The translations under genes were made by a program, and so were the position numbers. Under the pieces are notes generated by a model, which ran no database searches, had not been told where the DNA came from, and saw nothing but the letters and a program-made list of their open reading frames with translations. Shown in pieces: positions 34,851-44,121 of a stretch of DNA of 45,815 nt (positions are counted from its first letter, which is position 1; every line of letters starts with the position of its first letter). Source of the DNA: a virus; the IMG/VR virus record IMGVR_UViG_3300045936_000079, positions 1 to 45,815 of that record; one strand, given 5' to 3'.

Positions 34851-37800
34851 TTGGCCTTTCCGCAATACCCGCGCATCACGTCGCACCAGCTTGGCCGCGA
34901 GAAACTCGTCGACACCGGCGATTCATCGCACGCCGGATGGCTGTCAACGACTCCGCCGAGCTGGTCGGCAGGCTCGGCGACGTTCACGTCCGGGCAGCGC
35001 CTGTGCTCCAGGCTGTCGCGCTGGGTGTCGCCGTTCTGCACGGAGGTCGAACTCGACGGCGTGTTCGATCACCCGATCCCGGCATCGGGTACGTCGCGCC
35101 TGCGCTTCGGGCTGACGAGCTCGTCGGCGACCGGCACCATTTTCACGGCCTCCAACTCGTGCGTGTATGTCGAGTCGAACCGCACGACCACGACGTGGAC
35201 GGTTCGCCTGGTCATCAAGCAGGCGTTGCCGGGCTCCGACCCGAACGGCAGCGGCACCGCCATCGTGTCGCAGGTGTGTGCGTTCACGGTCGGCCGTGTA
35301 CGGCTCGAGCTTCGCAAAGAGGCATGGGACACCGGTATCCGAGCGATCTTCCGCCGCTCATCCGGTACCCCGGCCACCCCGGCCGACAGCACCGAGCCAC
35401 CGGCGTCCTGGTATGCGGAAGTCGAGGACGTGCCGGCGGGCGGCGACCCGATCTATTGCTCGATCGGCGAGCGGGTCGGCACGGGCACGACCTACGACTG
35501 GCTCGCTCCGACGCTCTTGTCGAACAACCCGGGCCTGCAATGGGTCGGCGATGCGCCGTACCGCTACCGGCTGCGCATCTACGATGACTCGGGCACCGAG
35601 CAGTACGACCTGACCGGGGACCACACGCTCAACTGGCAGTTGTGGACCAAGGCCGACACCACCGACAAAAACGACGTCGGCAACGCGCACGCCGCTGTTG
35701 TGGTTGACCTGGCCGGCGCCACCAACACGGTGGTCGTCGATGATTTCAATGTCCGCTGGGTCGGACAGGACCAGACCAACCCGACCACGTTCGGTCCGAT
35801 CATCGACGGACCCTCGCTCGAGGTTCCGCATTTCGATGCAACCGCGCAGCCGTACCTGCAGGACTCGAAGCTCCTGCCGACGGCCGCACCGTTCTCGGCG
35901 AACGGCTCCGGCGGCGGCACGGCGAGCACCAACCTCACCGCGCTGACGAACTGCCTCAAGTGGTCGATAGACCACTCGATGGATGTGTTCCTGGGCCCAA
36001 ACGTCGAGATCCTGGTCAACAACACCCTGCGCGGCAGGCAGTGGGTGTTCCAGCGGTCGAACTCGATACCGACTGACCGTCGGACCTCGTCTGACGAGAC
36101 CAGCCCGGCCTCGATCGAGGGCTCGACACAGGGTACGTCCGGCGCGAAGTCAATCATTCGCCTGGCGGATGCATCGTCAGGGTTCAGCGACGGCTCGACT
36201 TTTGGCGCGACCGAGCCGTTCATTCTGTTCGACACGACGCCCTATGACGAAAACCCACCGGGCTACGGGACCTCGGACAATTCGAACTACAACCATCAGC
36301 TGAAGAACCTGCGCGTTCGGCTGGGTGACAATCCGGGCTGCCACGGCATCGCGATGCAGGGCGCCCAGGGCACCGAAGCCTATCGGCTGCAGGTCGATGC
36401 GGTCGACGCCTTCAGCCTGTTCTACAACCTGCCGGGCTCCGGCGGCGGGCTGCATACGCTCGACCTCGACGGCGACATCGGCGCCGGGCCGGGCACTAAG
36501 TATCTTTTCTACGTCGATGGCTCGCAGCCCGTTCCGACGATCACGGGTGTGTATGCCGAAGGGTTCATCAACAACTGCATCAACGTCGTCGGTCCCGGCA
36601 ACCGGCAGAACCTGTTACTGGTCGGCTGGGGCGTTGAATCCGCCGCGAACCGGACGGTATTCAACATCAACGGCGGCGCCTCGGCCCCGCAGGACGGCCA
36701 GTTCGAGATCCGCGATGCGTATATTGACTTCGCGTCCGCTCACGCGAACAACACGCTGGTCGACACGAACCGCTCGCTCGTGCTCGAGAACGTGTGGGTC
36801 AACAACTGCACGAAGATCGTAGAACACCCGTCCGGCGACATCACGAGTCCGAGCTCGACCGGCTGGATTCACATCGAGCGGATCGTCATTCCCTACGACC
36901 CGCCGGCGGACAACACCGGCGGTATTACGGACCCGGATCCGTTCCAGTACCAGGCCGACAACTACATCAACGGCTCGGTCTCGACGGCTAATATTGTCCA
37001 GTACGGAACGCCAGCGGTGGCACCGCCTGGCGACCTCGTCGACCGGCACCGCATCTCGGATGCGCAGTGGCTGAACTTCGAGAAGTCCGATATCAACATT
37101 GCGGTCGATCACACCGCGACGTTCGACGGCATTACGAACAACACGTCGGACATCGTGGCCGCCCTGGCCGCAGCGTCCGCGGGCGACAACGTCTACCAGC
37201 GCCGTGGTGTGGCACTGGTCGACACCACGATCGACATTCCGGCGGGCGTTAATTTCGTGTGGGCGAATAAGCTCGCCTCGACCATTATGCCGATCAAGCA
37301 GGCGACTGCGGGCGCCGCCTTCGGCTCAGGTTCGACGCAGGTGCCGGTACTCAGGACGGCGGCCTCATCGCAGATTTCCATTCTGGCCATGGCGCCGATC
37401 TGGAAGCCGAGCTCCAACCAGACGGGCTTCGGTCTGCACGTCCGTGGCGGTCACGAGATTTACGGCACCTACACGCTGCGACGCAGCGCGTGGGGCTTCG
37501 GCGGATACCCTGGCGTCGGCACGACCTACGACCAGAACACGTCCTTTATCCAGTACACCGGCATCGCGAACGGCCGCACGTTCAACCTGAACCACGGCAC
37601 GACGAACAACACGATCCAGCCGTACACGCACTTCCTCGTGCAGGACTGCACGGGGCACGTTCAGCTCTATCACCTGAACGCCGAGCATGTGCACAACTGG
37701 CCGGGCAACTTCGCGATCGAGAACAGCGCCCGCGTCACAGTGTACGGCTACAAGGGTGAGTCGAATTACCCGAGTTTCTACGTCAAGGATACGCAGAACT

Positions 37801-38726
37801 TCTTGTGCTTCGGGCACGGTGGCAATCCATCAGCCTACATTCCGAGCGGTGTCTACCCGCCGGGGACGGGCCCGTCGACGCCCCAGAATCCCGACACCGG
37901 GTACAACCCGGAGCCGGTTGATTTTCCGCCCGACTACACGCCGGCGCTGTTCGTCCTGGAGAACGTCGACAACTACCGGATCTCGCAGACGCAGGACGAG
38001 GGCCGAAACACAGGCGGCCACCCGGTGTTCGGCCTGGGGACCCGCGCCGACTACTGGCATCTCGGTGCCGAGTACGACGCGTCGGTTGTCGAGACCCTGC
38101 TGCTGCCACCAGGCGCCCGTCCGACGATCTGGACGAAGGGCGACGTCTACGCCGAAGAGACGCCGGTACTCATCGGCGACGCCGAGGACGAGAGCTTCAC
38201 GAATGGTGAGTCGGTAACGATCACCGGCTCGGGCTTTGAAGCATCGCAGGGTACCGGACGGGTTGTTATCAGTCCGAGCAACAACATCGCCGGTGTTGGT
38301 GTGGTAACGCAGACGGTTACATCCTGGAGCGCCACAAGCGTCACGATCACGGCGGTACGGAGCTCTCTCGCATACAACACGCCGCTGTACCTGTTCATTG
38401 AAACCGACAGCGATGTGTCGAACGCGAGCGGCTACGTGGTCGCATTCGAGCCGATTGCGAGCCTGTCGCACACGCTTTACGACGAAGACGGCGACGCCGT
38501 AACCAACGAGACGTCGATCAAGGCCTCGATCTGGCGCAACCGGGAACCGTCCGGCGCGCCGGATCAGGAGCTAACGGGGTTATCGACCAACGGTTCCGGC
38601 GTCATCACGTTCAGTATCGAGGCGACCGGGCTCGATCCCGGGGAGCCGGTCTACATGCTGCTCTACAAGGACCACGCGACGACCTGGAAGGTCGGCGCCG
38701 TGAAGGTCGTGCCGACGTACTCATGA
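34851..38726 (+). CDS. Giant tail spike/fibre with two beta-helix regions and TIG-like domain
   Basis: TTG 34851 was chosen because GGAG lies six bases before it and no better start exists. The 1291-residue protein has an N-terminal beta domain (residues 1-300), then HFDATAQPYLQDSKLLPTAA leading to a right-handed beta-helix-like region (~330-640), a second one starting near HTATFDGITNNTSDIVAALA (~750-1080), and a C-terminal IPT/TIG-like part (GDAEDESFTNGESVTITGSG, ~1110-1200) with a final beta domain. Such spikes bind and often cut surface polysaccharides. No catalytic residues are certain. Stop overlaps the next ATG. Confidence 0.75.
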   Translation: MAFPQYPRITSHQLGREKLVDTGDSSHAGWLSTTPPSWSAGSATFTSGQRLCSRLSRWVSPFCTEVELDGVFDHPIPASGTSRLRFGLTSSSATGTIFTASNSCVYVESNRTTTTWTVRLVIKQALPGSDPNGSGTAIVSQVCAFTVGRVRLELRKEAWDTGIRAIFRRSSGTPATPADSTEPPASWYAEVEDVPAGGDPIYCSIGERVGTGTTYDWLAPTLLSNNPGLQWVGDAPYRYRLRIYDDSGTEQYDLTGDHTLNWQLWTKADTTDKNDVGNAHAAVVVDLAGATNTVVVDDFNVRWVGQDQTNPTTFGPIIDGPSLEVPHFDATAQPYLQDSKLLPTAAPFSANGSGGGTASTNLTALTNCLKWSIDHSMDVFLGPNVEILVNNTLRGRQWVFQRSNSIPTDRRTSSDETSPASIEGSTQGTSGAKSIIRLADASSGFSDGSTFGATEPFILFDTTPYDENPPGYGTSDNSNYNHQLKNLRVRLGDNPGCHGIAMQGAQGTEAYRLQVDAVDAFSLFYNLPGSGGGLHTLDLDGDIGAGPGTKYLFYVDGSQPVPTITGVYAEGFINNCINVVGPGNRQNLLLVGWGVESAANRTVFNINGGASAPQDGQFEIRDAYIDFASAHANNTLVDTNRSLVLENVWVNNCTKIVEHPSGDITSPSSTGWIHIERIVIPYDPPADNTGGITDPDPFQYQADNYINGSVSTANIVQYGTPAVAPPGDLVDRHRISDAQWLNFEKSDINIAVDHTATFDGITNNTSDIVAALAAASAGDNVYQRRGVALVDTTIDIPAGVNFVWANKLASTIMPIKQATAGAAFGSGSTQVPVLRTAASSQISILAMAPIWKPSSNQTGFGLHVRGGHEIYGTYTLRRSAWGFGGYPGVGTTYDQNTSFIQYTGIANGRTFNLNHGTTNNTIQPYTHFLVQDCTGHVQLYHLNAEHVHNWPGNFAIENSARVTVYGYKGESNYPSFYVKDTQNFLCFGHGGNPSAYIPSGVYPPGTGPSTPQNPDTGYNPEPVDFPPDYTPALFVLENVDNYRISQTQDEGRNTGGHPVFGLGTRADYWHLGAEYDASVVETLLLPPGARPTIWTKGDVYAEETPVLIGDAEDESFTNGESVTITGSGFEASQGTGRVVISPSNNIAGVGVVTQTVTSWSATSVTITAVRSSLAYNTPLYLFIETDSDVSNASGYVVAFEPIASLSHTLYDEDGDAVTNETSIKASIWRNREPSGAPDQELTGLSTNGSGVITFSIEATGLDPGEPVYMLLYKDHATTWKVGAVKVVPTYS

Positions 38727-38905
38727 GACCGCCCAGACATCTACTCGAGGGCGGCGGGTACCACCTGCTCGAGGGCGGCGGGTACCACCTGCTCGAGCAC
38801 ATTGATCCGACCTCGAAGCAAAGGGTCCGCCCGCGTCTGCAGGCGCAGCCGTATCGCGTCCGGGTGCAAAGGCCCCCCGACGTCATCATCGTAGGGGCGC
38901 AATAA
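38723..38905 (+). CDS. Small protein with tandem LLEGGGYH repeat
   Basis: The 60-residue product starts in an ATGA overlap and ends in a TAATG overlap, so it lies in a tightly coupled pair. It reads MRPPRHLLEGGGYHLLEGGG, YHLLEHIDPTSKQRVRPRLQ, AQPYRVRVQRPPDVIIVGAQ. The eight-residue unit LLEGGGYH is repeated twice with a third partial copy, encoded by 24-base exact repeats (38744-38791). The rest is basic and polar. It may be a fibre-associated linker or chaperone. No family recognised. Confidence 0.55.
   Translation: MRPPRHLLEGGGYHLLEGGGYHLLEHIDPTSKQRVRPRLQAQPYRVRVQRPPDVIIVGAQ
38744..38797 (+). repeat. 24-base exact tandem repeat
   Basis: Two identical 24-base units (38744-38767, 38768-38791) and the first six bases of a third, within the 60-residue gene. 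The units encode LLEGGGYH, in frame, and could vary in number by slipped replication. Confidence 0.75.
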
Positions 38906-40905
38906 TGCAGGACAGCGAACTTTCCGACCTGACGCTCAAGGACGAGCTTTCGGACGACGACCTGATTCTGATTACCGATGTCCAGGACACCACGGCGACG
39001 CCGCAGGGTACGTCCAAGAGGACAAAGGTTCGGTCAGTTGCCGCCCGCTCTCGGCCAATCCTGGAGCCCGGTGATGTTCTGAACTTCCCGGGGATTGATC
39101 CTTATGGGCTGACAAACAGCTCCCAGGCAATCAACGACGCAATCGAAAGTCCGTATGCGGTGCATGTCACGTGGGGCCTGTACAGGATTGACGACCCGAT
39201 AATTTTCGAGACCGCAAAAATATTCTGGTGCTTCGGCGGTGTCGGTGCCCGCACGTCTGTGCTAACAAACAGCGGGAGAGTTCCGACGAACATCGTCGAG
39301 GAAGAACAGGCGCGATTTTTCACGCTGAACGACATAAACATGTTTGAGATTCGCTGCGAGGAAGTGCACATTCGCGGCGGCCTGTACGAACTGTCACATA
39401 CGGCTCCGACTAAGGCGGTGTTTTTCCTGCCGGCCGTTGCCAATGGTTCGTCATCTGGCGGCACCCCGGGCAACGTTGCCGGCTGGGGCGGAACGATCAA
39501 GGGAGCAGTCTGCGTCGGGCACGAAAGCCACGTCAATGTCACCCATGGCGGCGGCACGGCGGTGCATTACGACTTCATCAACCAGACCGTCGCGAATGCA
39601 TACTGGACGCACCAGGAGATTGACGTCGAATGTCGGAATTTGAAGTACGGCATTTATGCCTCCGCCCGCAATCCCGGGTACGGACAGTTCGCCAATAACT
39701 GTAAGTGGAAGGTCCGGGCTCAGGCAGTCAAGTCCGCGATCTGGAGCGAGGGCTTCAATTCCAACATCATCGACCTATTCCATCAGGGCGACTCGATGTT
39801 TCTGACGCAAGCCGAGACGCTGGAGTACGCCGGTTTGTATCTGCGCGGCTCGGATCACATTATAGAAAGAGCGCGGTTTTTCGACTTCGGAAAGGGTCAG
39901 CACAACAACGGCTGGTGGCACAACGAGAAAAAATACGATGTTCAGGGCAAGGACATTCAGATTTACGACAAGGACGAGTTCGCGCTAAGGGACACGATAA
40001 AGGGCGAGACCTTCTGGCCGTATATCAACAATGCGGTTGGGTTCATCCCGCACACGACAGTTTCCGAGCGCCGCGGCGTGTTTCAAACGGCCACCATGGA
40101 CGAGTTCACGCCGCACGCAATGGCGGGCACGGTTACATGGGGTGCGTATTCCGGCACAAACGTGATTGTCAGCGACCCAGAGACTGATTTCACCGCGCTG
40201 ACTACGACATCCGCCACGGCCAGCATTCCCACGTCCAGCGATATTACTTTGGCCAACACAGCCAACTATTTGCTTTTAACGCAGGCGCGGCCGACTGCGA
40301 CCTGGAACGCGCAGGCTGTGACGGATAAGGATTACGTCGAGATTGTCATTGCCGGCGCCGCATCCAAGTCGTTTGACCATTTGTGGCAGGTCCTTGGCTG
40401 CACTGACGACGTTAGGCCGCTTTACATTCACATTCTAAGGTTCACTGGTGCCTCAGTGTCCGAGAACCTGTGGCTAGAAACCCCAAGTTTCGGAGAGACG
40501 AGGAGTTTAACCCAAACGCATTACTTTGCGTGCGAGAACGGCAATTCGAATATAACGACGGTCATTAGGCTGATTGGCTGTAACTTGGCGTCTCTGCCTG
40601 TCGCTATTCAGCCGCTATATGGCGTGCGCGAGGTCTTCTATGACTCGCGATTTCCGGTGCTGTATCGCAACAACGTTGGACCATTGTACGACTCACTTCT
40701 GATGAAGGCGGGCGGCATCGGAGACCGCGTGACAACGACGACCGACCTGACCAACATCACGCACGAAATCAACACATCGTCGTACAAGCAGAAGGGACTG
40801 TGCGTCTGGAATGACACGACAAACAAGCCGGTATGGGCCACGGACGACCAAGATGGGTCGCCGTGGGCTGATGCGACTGGCACCAACGTTCACACCCCGG
40901 TGTAA
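38905..40905 (+). CDS. Tail spike with beta-helix-like region
   Basis: The 666-residue protein starts at ATG 38905 (TAATG overlap). The first ~55 residues (MQDSELSDLTLKDELSDDDL, ILITDVQDTTATPQGTSKRT) match the short anchor commonly found at the base of fibres and spikes. Then NFPGIDPYGLTNSSQAINDA introduces a right-handed beta-helix domain (~60-430: HESHVNVTHGGGTAVHYDF, VECRNLKYGIYASAR, NNCKWKVRAQAVKSAIWSEG). The C-terminal third is beta-rich with several Cys. It is a second candidate receptor-binding/depolymerase protein. The region is visibly lower in GC than the head genes, which suggests exchange between phages. Confidence 0.75.
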   Translation: MQDSELSDLTLKDELSDDDLILITDVQDTTATPQGTSKRTKVRSVAARSRPILEPGDVLNFPGIDPYGLTNSSQAINDAIESPYAVHVTWGLYRIDDPIIFETAKIFWCFGGVGARTSVLTNSGRVPTNIVEEEQARFFTLNDINMFEIRCEEVHIRGGLYELSHTAPTKAVFFLPAVANGSSSGGTPGNVAGWGGTIKGAVCVGHESHVNVTHGGGTAVHYDFINQTVANAYWTHQEIDVECRNLKYGIYASARNPGYGQFANNCKWKVRAQAVKSAIWSEGFNSNIIDLFHQGDSMFLTQAETLEYAGLYLRGSDHIIERARFFDFGKGQHNNGWWHNEKKYDVQGKDIQIYDKDEFALRDTIKGETFWPYINNAVGFIPHTTVSERRGVFQTATMDEFTPHAMAGTVTWGAYSGTNVIVSDPETDFTALTTTSATASIPTSSDITLANTANYLLLTQARPTATWNAQAVTDKDYVEIVIAGAASKSFDHLWQVLGCTDDVRPLYIHILRFTGASVSENLWLETPSFGETRSLTQTHYFACENGNSNITTVIRLIGCNLASLPVAIQPLYGVREVFYDSRFPVLYRNNVGPLYDSLLMKAGGIGDRVTTTTDLTNITHEINTSSYKQKGLCVWNDTTNKPVWATDDQDGSPWADATGTNVHTPV

Positions 40906-40907
40906 TC

Positions 40908-41564
40908 ATGGCGCTCAGGCTTCACTTCCGATTCAAGGACCTACAAAGCGCGGTCGATACCGTGGCGGGCGTTACGTTGAACGGGACGCCGGTTATCGGC
41001 GCGAACGGCCTGGCGCTTGACGGGACAAAGGACCACGTCGCCAGCAGTGTTGCATGGTGGGATCGAACCGTCGCGACCTTTTACCTGCGCGCAAGGTTCG
41101 ACTCCACCGCTTCTAACCAGGTGTTTTTCGAGGCGTGGGAAGGAACCTCTGATCGCATACGCGCGGTGTTAACTGCAGCAACAGACACACCATCCTGGGT
41201 CGGCATTAACAGCGCCACTCAATTCCAACTGATTGGCGCCAGCGTGAGCACTGGCGCGCAGTTCATCATGGTGGGCGCCTATGCCGCGAACGACGCGGTC
41301 GCCTATCTCAACGGGACACAGGTCGGCACTGACAACACCGTCGTCGTGCTAGACGGCGGAGCGACGGATTTCACGGTAGGCAACTGGCACGACGGCGACC
41401 GTCCGGTGACGGGCTCGATTGCGGAGCTGGCGTATTGGAACGAGCGCCTGCCGAATACGACACTGCAGGCATTGAGTTCCGGGCAACTAACGCCGGTACC
41501 GGGCCTTTCATTTGCACGACCTTTAGCACGGCCGCTCGCGCGGCCCTTGGCGAGGGCTCTATAA
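40908..41564 (+). CDS. LamG/concanavalin-like virion protein with RPLA repeat tail
   Basis: The 218-residue protein starts at ATG 40908. Residues 1-195 look like a laminin-G/concanavalin jelly roll: ALRLHFRFKDLQSAVDTVAG, LALDGTKDHVASSVAWWDR, ATFYLRARFD, FIMVGAYAANDAVAYLNGTQ, VGNWHDGDRPVTGSIAELAY and WNERLPNTTLQALSSG. This fold often binds sugars. The C-terminus is a basic four-residue repeat: SFARPLARPLARPLARAL. It lies in the fibre block and is probably on the virion surface. Confidence 0.7.
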   Translation: MALRLHFRFKDLQSAVDTVAGVTLNGTPVIGANGLALDGTKDHVASSVAWWDRTVATFYLRARFDSTASNQVFFEAWEGTSDRIRAVLTAATDTPSWVGINSATQFQLIGASVSTGAQFIMVGAYAANDAVAYLNGTQVGTDNTVVVLDGGATDFTVGNWHDGDRPVTGSIAELAYWNERLPNTTLQALSSGQLTPVPGLSFARPLARPLARPLARAL

Positions 41565-41858
41565 ATGCCAGCTCCTTTTGAAACCACCCTATCCGGAAAT
41601 GGCCAGGCAACTCCGACCGTCAAGTGGTGCGGGCCGGTCACGTTGAGCCTGAGCGGAACGTTCGGCAGCGGCACGGCTACCATGCAGAGACGAAACAATT
41701 CTGGCACATGGGTGGCGCTGTCAAACGGCGCGTTCACTACGGCAACCGAGTTCGTTTTCGACTTTCCGGCGGCAGCGATCAATGAGTTCCGCGTCGATCT
41801 CACGGGCTCGACGACCCCGACTCTGCTGGTCTCGGTGTGGGGACAGACGACGCCATGA
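41565..41858 (+). CDS. Small beta-rich virion protein
   Basis: The 97-residue product starts at ATG 41565, directly after the previous stop. It reads MPAPFETTLSGNGQATPTVK, WCGPVTLSLSGTFGSGTATM, QRRNNSGTWVALSNGAFTTA, then INEFRVDLTGSTTPTLLVSV. A beta-sandwich like those in small fibre or decoration proteins is likely. The stop overlaps the next ATG by four bases. No exact family known to me. Confidence 0.6.
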   Translation: MPAPFETTLSGNGQATPTVKWCGPVTLSLSGTFGSGTATMQRRNNSGTWVALSNGAFTTATEFVFDFPAAAINEFRVDLTGSTTPTLLVSVWGQTTP

Positions 41859-42319
41859 GCACGCTCGTTGCGGCGAAAGACCCAGATGTCGCCGCAACCT
41901 ACGAGATCGATGTCTTCGAGGCCTTCGTGCTGGATGCACGTCGGAGCTATGACTTCGAACTGAACGACGTGACCCGTGCCCCGCGCGACACTGGTCTCTT
42001 ATACCTGTGCACCCAGGCTGGGCGCACGGCGAGCTATTACCCGGTCTGGCCGCGCCGGCCAGGTGAGAACGTCGTGGATGGGTCGGTCGAGTGGGAATCA
42101 AAGCATCCTGATGATGCATCACCGCCCGAGATTGCCGACGTCGACTGGACACTCCCGGCCGACCTGACGCTCGACGCGCAGTCACATTCCGAGCACATCG
42201 CGAGCGTGACAATCGCCGGCGGCACGGCTGGGGTCGACTACGACGTGACCGCCCGCATAACGCCGAACTCCGGCGAGCCGGTGGAGATCACGATCACGAT
42301 TCCGGTCCGCGAACTGTGA
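41855..42319 (+). CDS. Hypothetical virion-block protein
   Basis: ATG 41855 (ATGA overlap) gives 154 residues: MSTLVAAKDPDVAATYEIDV, FEAFVLDARRSYDFELNDVT, LLYLCTQAGRTASYYPVWPR, then a C-terminal beta part with VTIAGGTAGVDYDVTARITP and EPVEITITIPVREL. The second half resembles a short Ig-like domain often seen in phage structural proteins (VTARITP.SG...). It probably is a virion protein that couples the fibres to the tail. Function inferred from context. Confidence 0.6.
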   Translation: MSTLVAAKDPDVAATYEIDVFEAFVLDARRSYDFELNDVTRAPRDTGLLYLCTQAGRTASYYPVWPRRPGENVVDGSVEWESKHPDDASPPEIADVDWTLPADLTLDAQSHSEHIASVTIAGGTAGVDYDVTARITPNSGEPVEITITIPVREL

Positions 42320-42373
42320 CCCTGGCGCTCGGCGCCATTCCATTTCCATTTGCAATAGCGGAGACACCTCGAA

Positions 42374-42817
42374 ATGAGTGCAACAAATGCTTTTGAAACC
42401 GCATTACTAAATCATCTGTTTCAGAATGCCGCAATATCGGACATCGGCGACGCAACCGGCTTGCCGGCCGCCGCAACCGCTGGCAGCACGCAATTATCGC
42501 TGCATACGTCCGCGCTGACGGATACGGATACGGCCCTAACGGCAACCGAGGTTGCCTATACGGGCTATGCACGCCCAACGCAGGCCCGCAGTTCCGGCGG
42601 CTGGACGGTATCCGGCAATACGGCCAGCAATGCCGCGCTGGTACAGTTCGGCGAAATGACGGCCGGAGGCCCGGATACGGTCGTGCATTGCGGGCTTGGG
42701 TTCATTTCCAGCGGCAACACGCTACGGCTGCACGCCGATCTCACGGCCGATCTGGTCATCAATAACGGCGTCAATCCGCAATTCGCGATAGGAGCGCTTG
42801 ATTGGACTCTCGATTGA
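42374..42817 (+). CDS. Phage tail fibre-type protein, conserved small family
   Basis: The 147-residue product starts at ATG 42374. It reads MSATNAFETALLNHLFQNAA, ISDIGDATGLPAAATAGSTQ, LSLHTSALTDTDTALTATEV, AYTGYARPTQARSSGGWTVS, then ALVQFGEMTAGG and INNGVNPQFAIGALDWTLD. I recognise the NAFE..LL...F....I..IGDA.GL......GS...SLHT start, the AYTGYAR...  motif and the I..G..P.FA...L end from a widespread small tail fibre family. It sits in the receptor-recognition block. Confidence 0.75.
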   Translation: MSATNAFETALLNHLFQNAAISDIGDATGLPAAATAGSTQLSLHTSALTDTDTALTATEVAYTGYARPTQARSSGGWTVSGNTASNAALVQFGEMTAGGPDTVVHCGLGFISSGNTLRLHADLTADLVINNGVNPQFAIGALDWTLD

Positions 42818-42831
42818 GGATGTGAGGTATT

Positions 42832-43179
42832 GTGCCTACTCCAACCAACAACGGAGTAGGTATCAATGGCTTCGACAAGGTTAACGTGATGCAGTCAAAG
42901 GAAATCGGCGAAAAAATCCTGAAGCGTACGCCCTTCGGTACGCGCGTCGAGGGTGTGGACGTTCATATGACGATTGGCGAAAAGGCGGTGAGAATGGACT
43001 ATCAAACCGCTTTGAAACTGTCGGCTTTCCTGCGCCATGCCGGCCGACTCGCCAAGCGAAACGCAGGCGACCAGGCGCGGAACTTTACCGTTTACGCGGA
43101 CCTGACCGACGCGAACGCCGACGAGCTCCTCGCCCAATTGTCGCGCGATCGAACCTCGGTGTTTGCGAAAGTCGGCTAG
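42832..43179 (+). CDS. Hypothetical protein in the fibre block
   Basis: GTG 42832 follows GAGGATGTGAGG. The 115-residue protein reads MPTPTNNGVGINGFDKVNVM, QSKEIGEKILKRTPFGTRVE, GVDVHMTIGEKAVRMDYQTA, KLSAFLRHAGRLAKRNAGDQ, then LTDANADELLAQLSRDRTSV. It is basic and helical, unlike the beta-rich neighbours; the pattern KAVRMDYQTALKLSAFLRHA suggests a small alpha/beta fold with a helical core. It may be a chaperone or assembly protein for the adjacent fibre. No family recognised. Confidence 0.55.
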   Translation: MPTPTNNGVGINGFDKVNVMQSKEIGEKILKRTPFGTRVEGVDVHMTIGEKAVRMDYQTALKLSAFLRHAGRLAKRNAGDQARNFTVYADLTDANADELLAQLSRDRTSVFAKVG

Positions 43180-43182
43180 GCC

Positions 43183-44121
43183 GTGACAAAAGCGGCCGCG
43201 GCAAAGGCATGGAGCCTGTACAACTGGCCGGACGGCCAGCGCAGTTATCCCTTCGATCAATTGTCGGCCAGTGGCGTTGCGTTTGCGTTCAGCTCCTCGG
43301 CTGCGGTCGACGACGGTATCGCCGAGGGCTCGTTCTACCAAACGTTAAAAGGTCGCTCCGACCGGGTGTTATATCGCGATTACAGCACCATCGACGGGCT
43401 TAACTCTACGCAGGTAATCGCCGAAATGGACGGCGACCTCCCGGCCGGCAATCCGGTCTCGAGCAATGCGTTGGTGGACTTCGATGCGTCGGAGGATTCG
43501 GCGCAATACATTTTTGCACCGAGTACCAGCACCATCGGCGGCAACGGCATGAAGATCGACCATGCGACCGGCTTATCCGGGGACGTGCTATGGGTCTGGG
43601 AGGCGAAATGGTCGGAGGGTTTCAACGCCGCGTCCGAAGATTGGACAACGCATAAGACGTTTGTCATTCGGCAAGGATCGCCGGCGCTGCGCATGTTTGA
43701 GGTGCGCAACCTCTACTCGGCCTCGGGTGTCGCGGATAATGAGGCCGGCCGGATCGATGTGCGCGGGTATCCGAGTGAGGGCTGGGACCCGACCAACGGC
43801 ATCACAGGCTCCGACCAGATCATCGGCGGCACGTACACCTACGACATCCCGGACGGTACCTGGGTCCGGTATTTCGTCTATGCGGATTACGATGCCGGCC
43901 ACGTGAGCATGTGGGTGCATGATGAGCTCGACACCCGCCATCAAATCATGGACGAGATACCATTCACGTTTGAAGACTCGCCGAACGAGTTTTCGATTCA
44001 GCACAACAGCTCGCAAGGTAGAAGTGGCGCAAATACCGTTTACGCGTGGGTTCGGCGGGTCACCATTCACCAGGACCTGACCAGCACGCCTGAAAGCATA
44101 TTCGATGCGAGCACCTGGTAA
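43183..44121 (+). CDS. Virion protein with polysaccharide-lyase-like jelly roll
   Basis: GTG 43183 starts a 312-residue protein. It contains WSLYNWPDGQRSYPFDQLSA, GIAEGSFYQTLKGRSDRVLY, FEVRNLYSASGVADNEAGRI, then WVRYFVYADYDAGHVSMWVH, DELDTRHQIMDEIPFTF and a C-terminal VRRVTIHQDLTSTPESIF. The GTWVRYFVYADY...MWVHDE segment resembles the jelly-roll fold of alginate and related polysaccharide lyases or LamG-type carbohydrate-binding domains. A sugar-binding or sugar-cutting role in host recognition is likely; the active site is not identified. Its stop (44119-44121) abuts the ATG of the repeat protein. Confidence 0.6.
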   Translation: MTKAAAAKAWSLYNWPDGQRSYPFDQLSASGVAFAFSSSAAVDDGIAEGSFYQTLKGRSDRVLYRDYSTIDGLNSTQVIAEMDGDLPAGNPVSSNALVDFDASEDSAQYIFAPSTSTIGGNGMKIDHATGLSGDVLWVWEAKWSEGFNAASEDWTTHKTFVIRQGSPALRMFEVRNLYSASGVADNEAGRIDVRGYPSEGWDPTNGITGSDQIIGGTYTYDIPDGTWVRYFVYADYDAGHVSMWVHDELDTRHQIMDEIPFTFEDSPNEFSIQHNSSQGRSGANTVYAWVRRVTIHQDLTSTPESIFDASTW

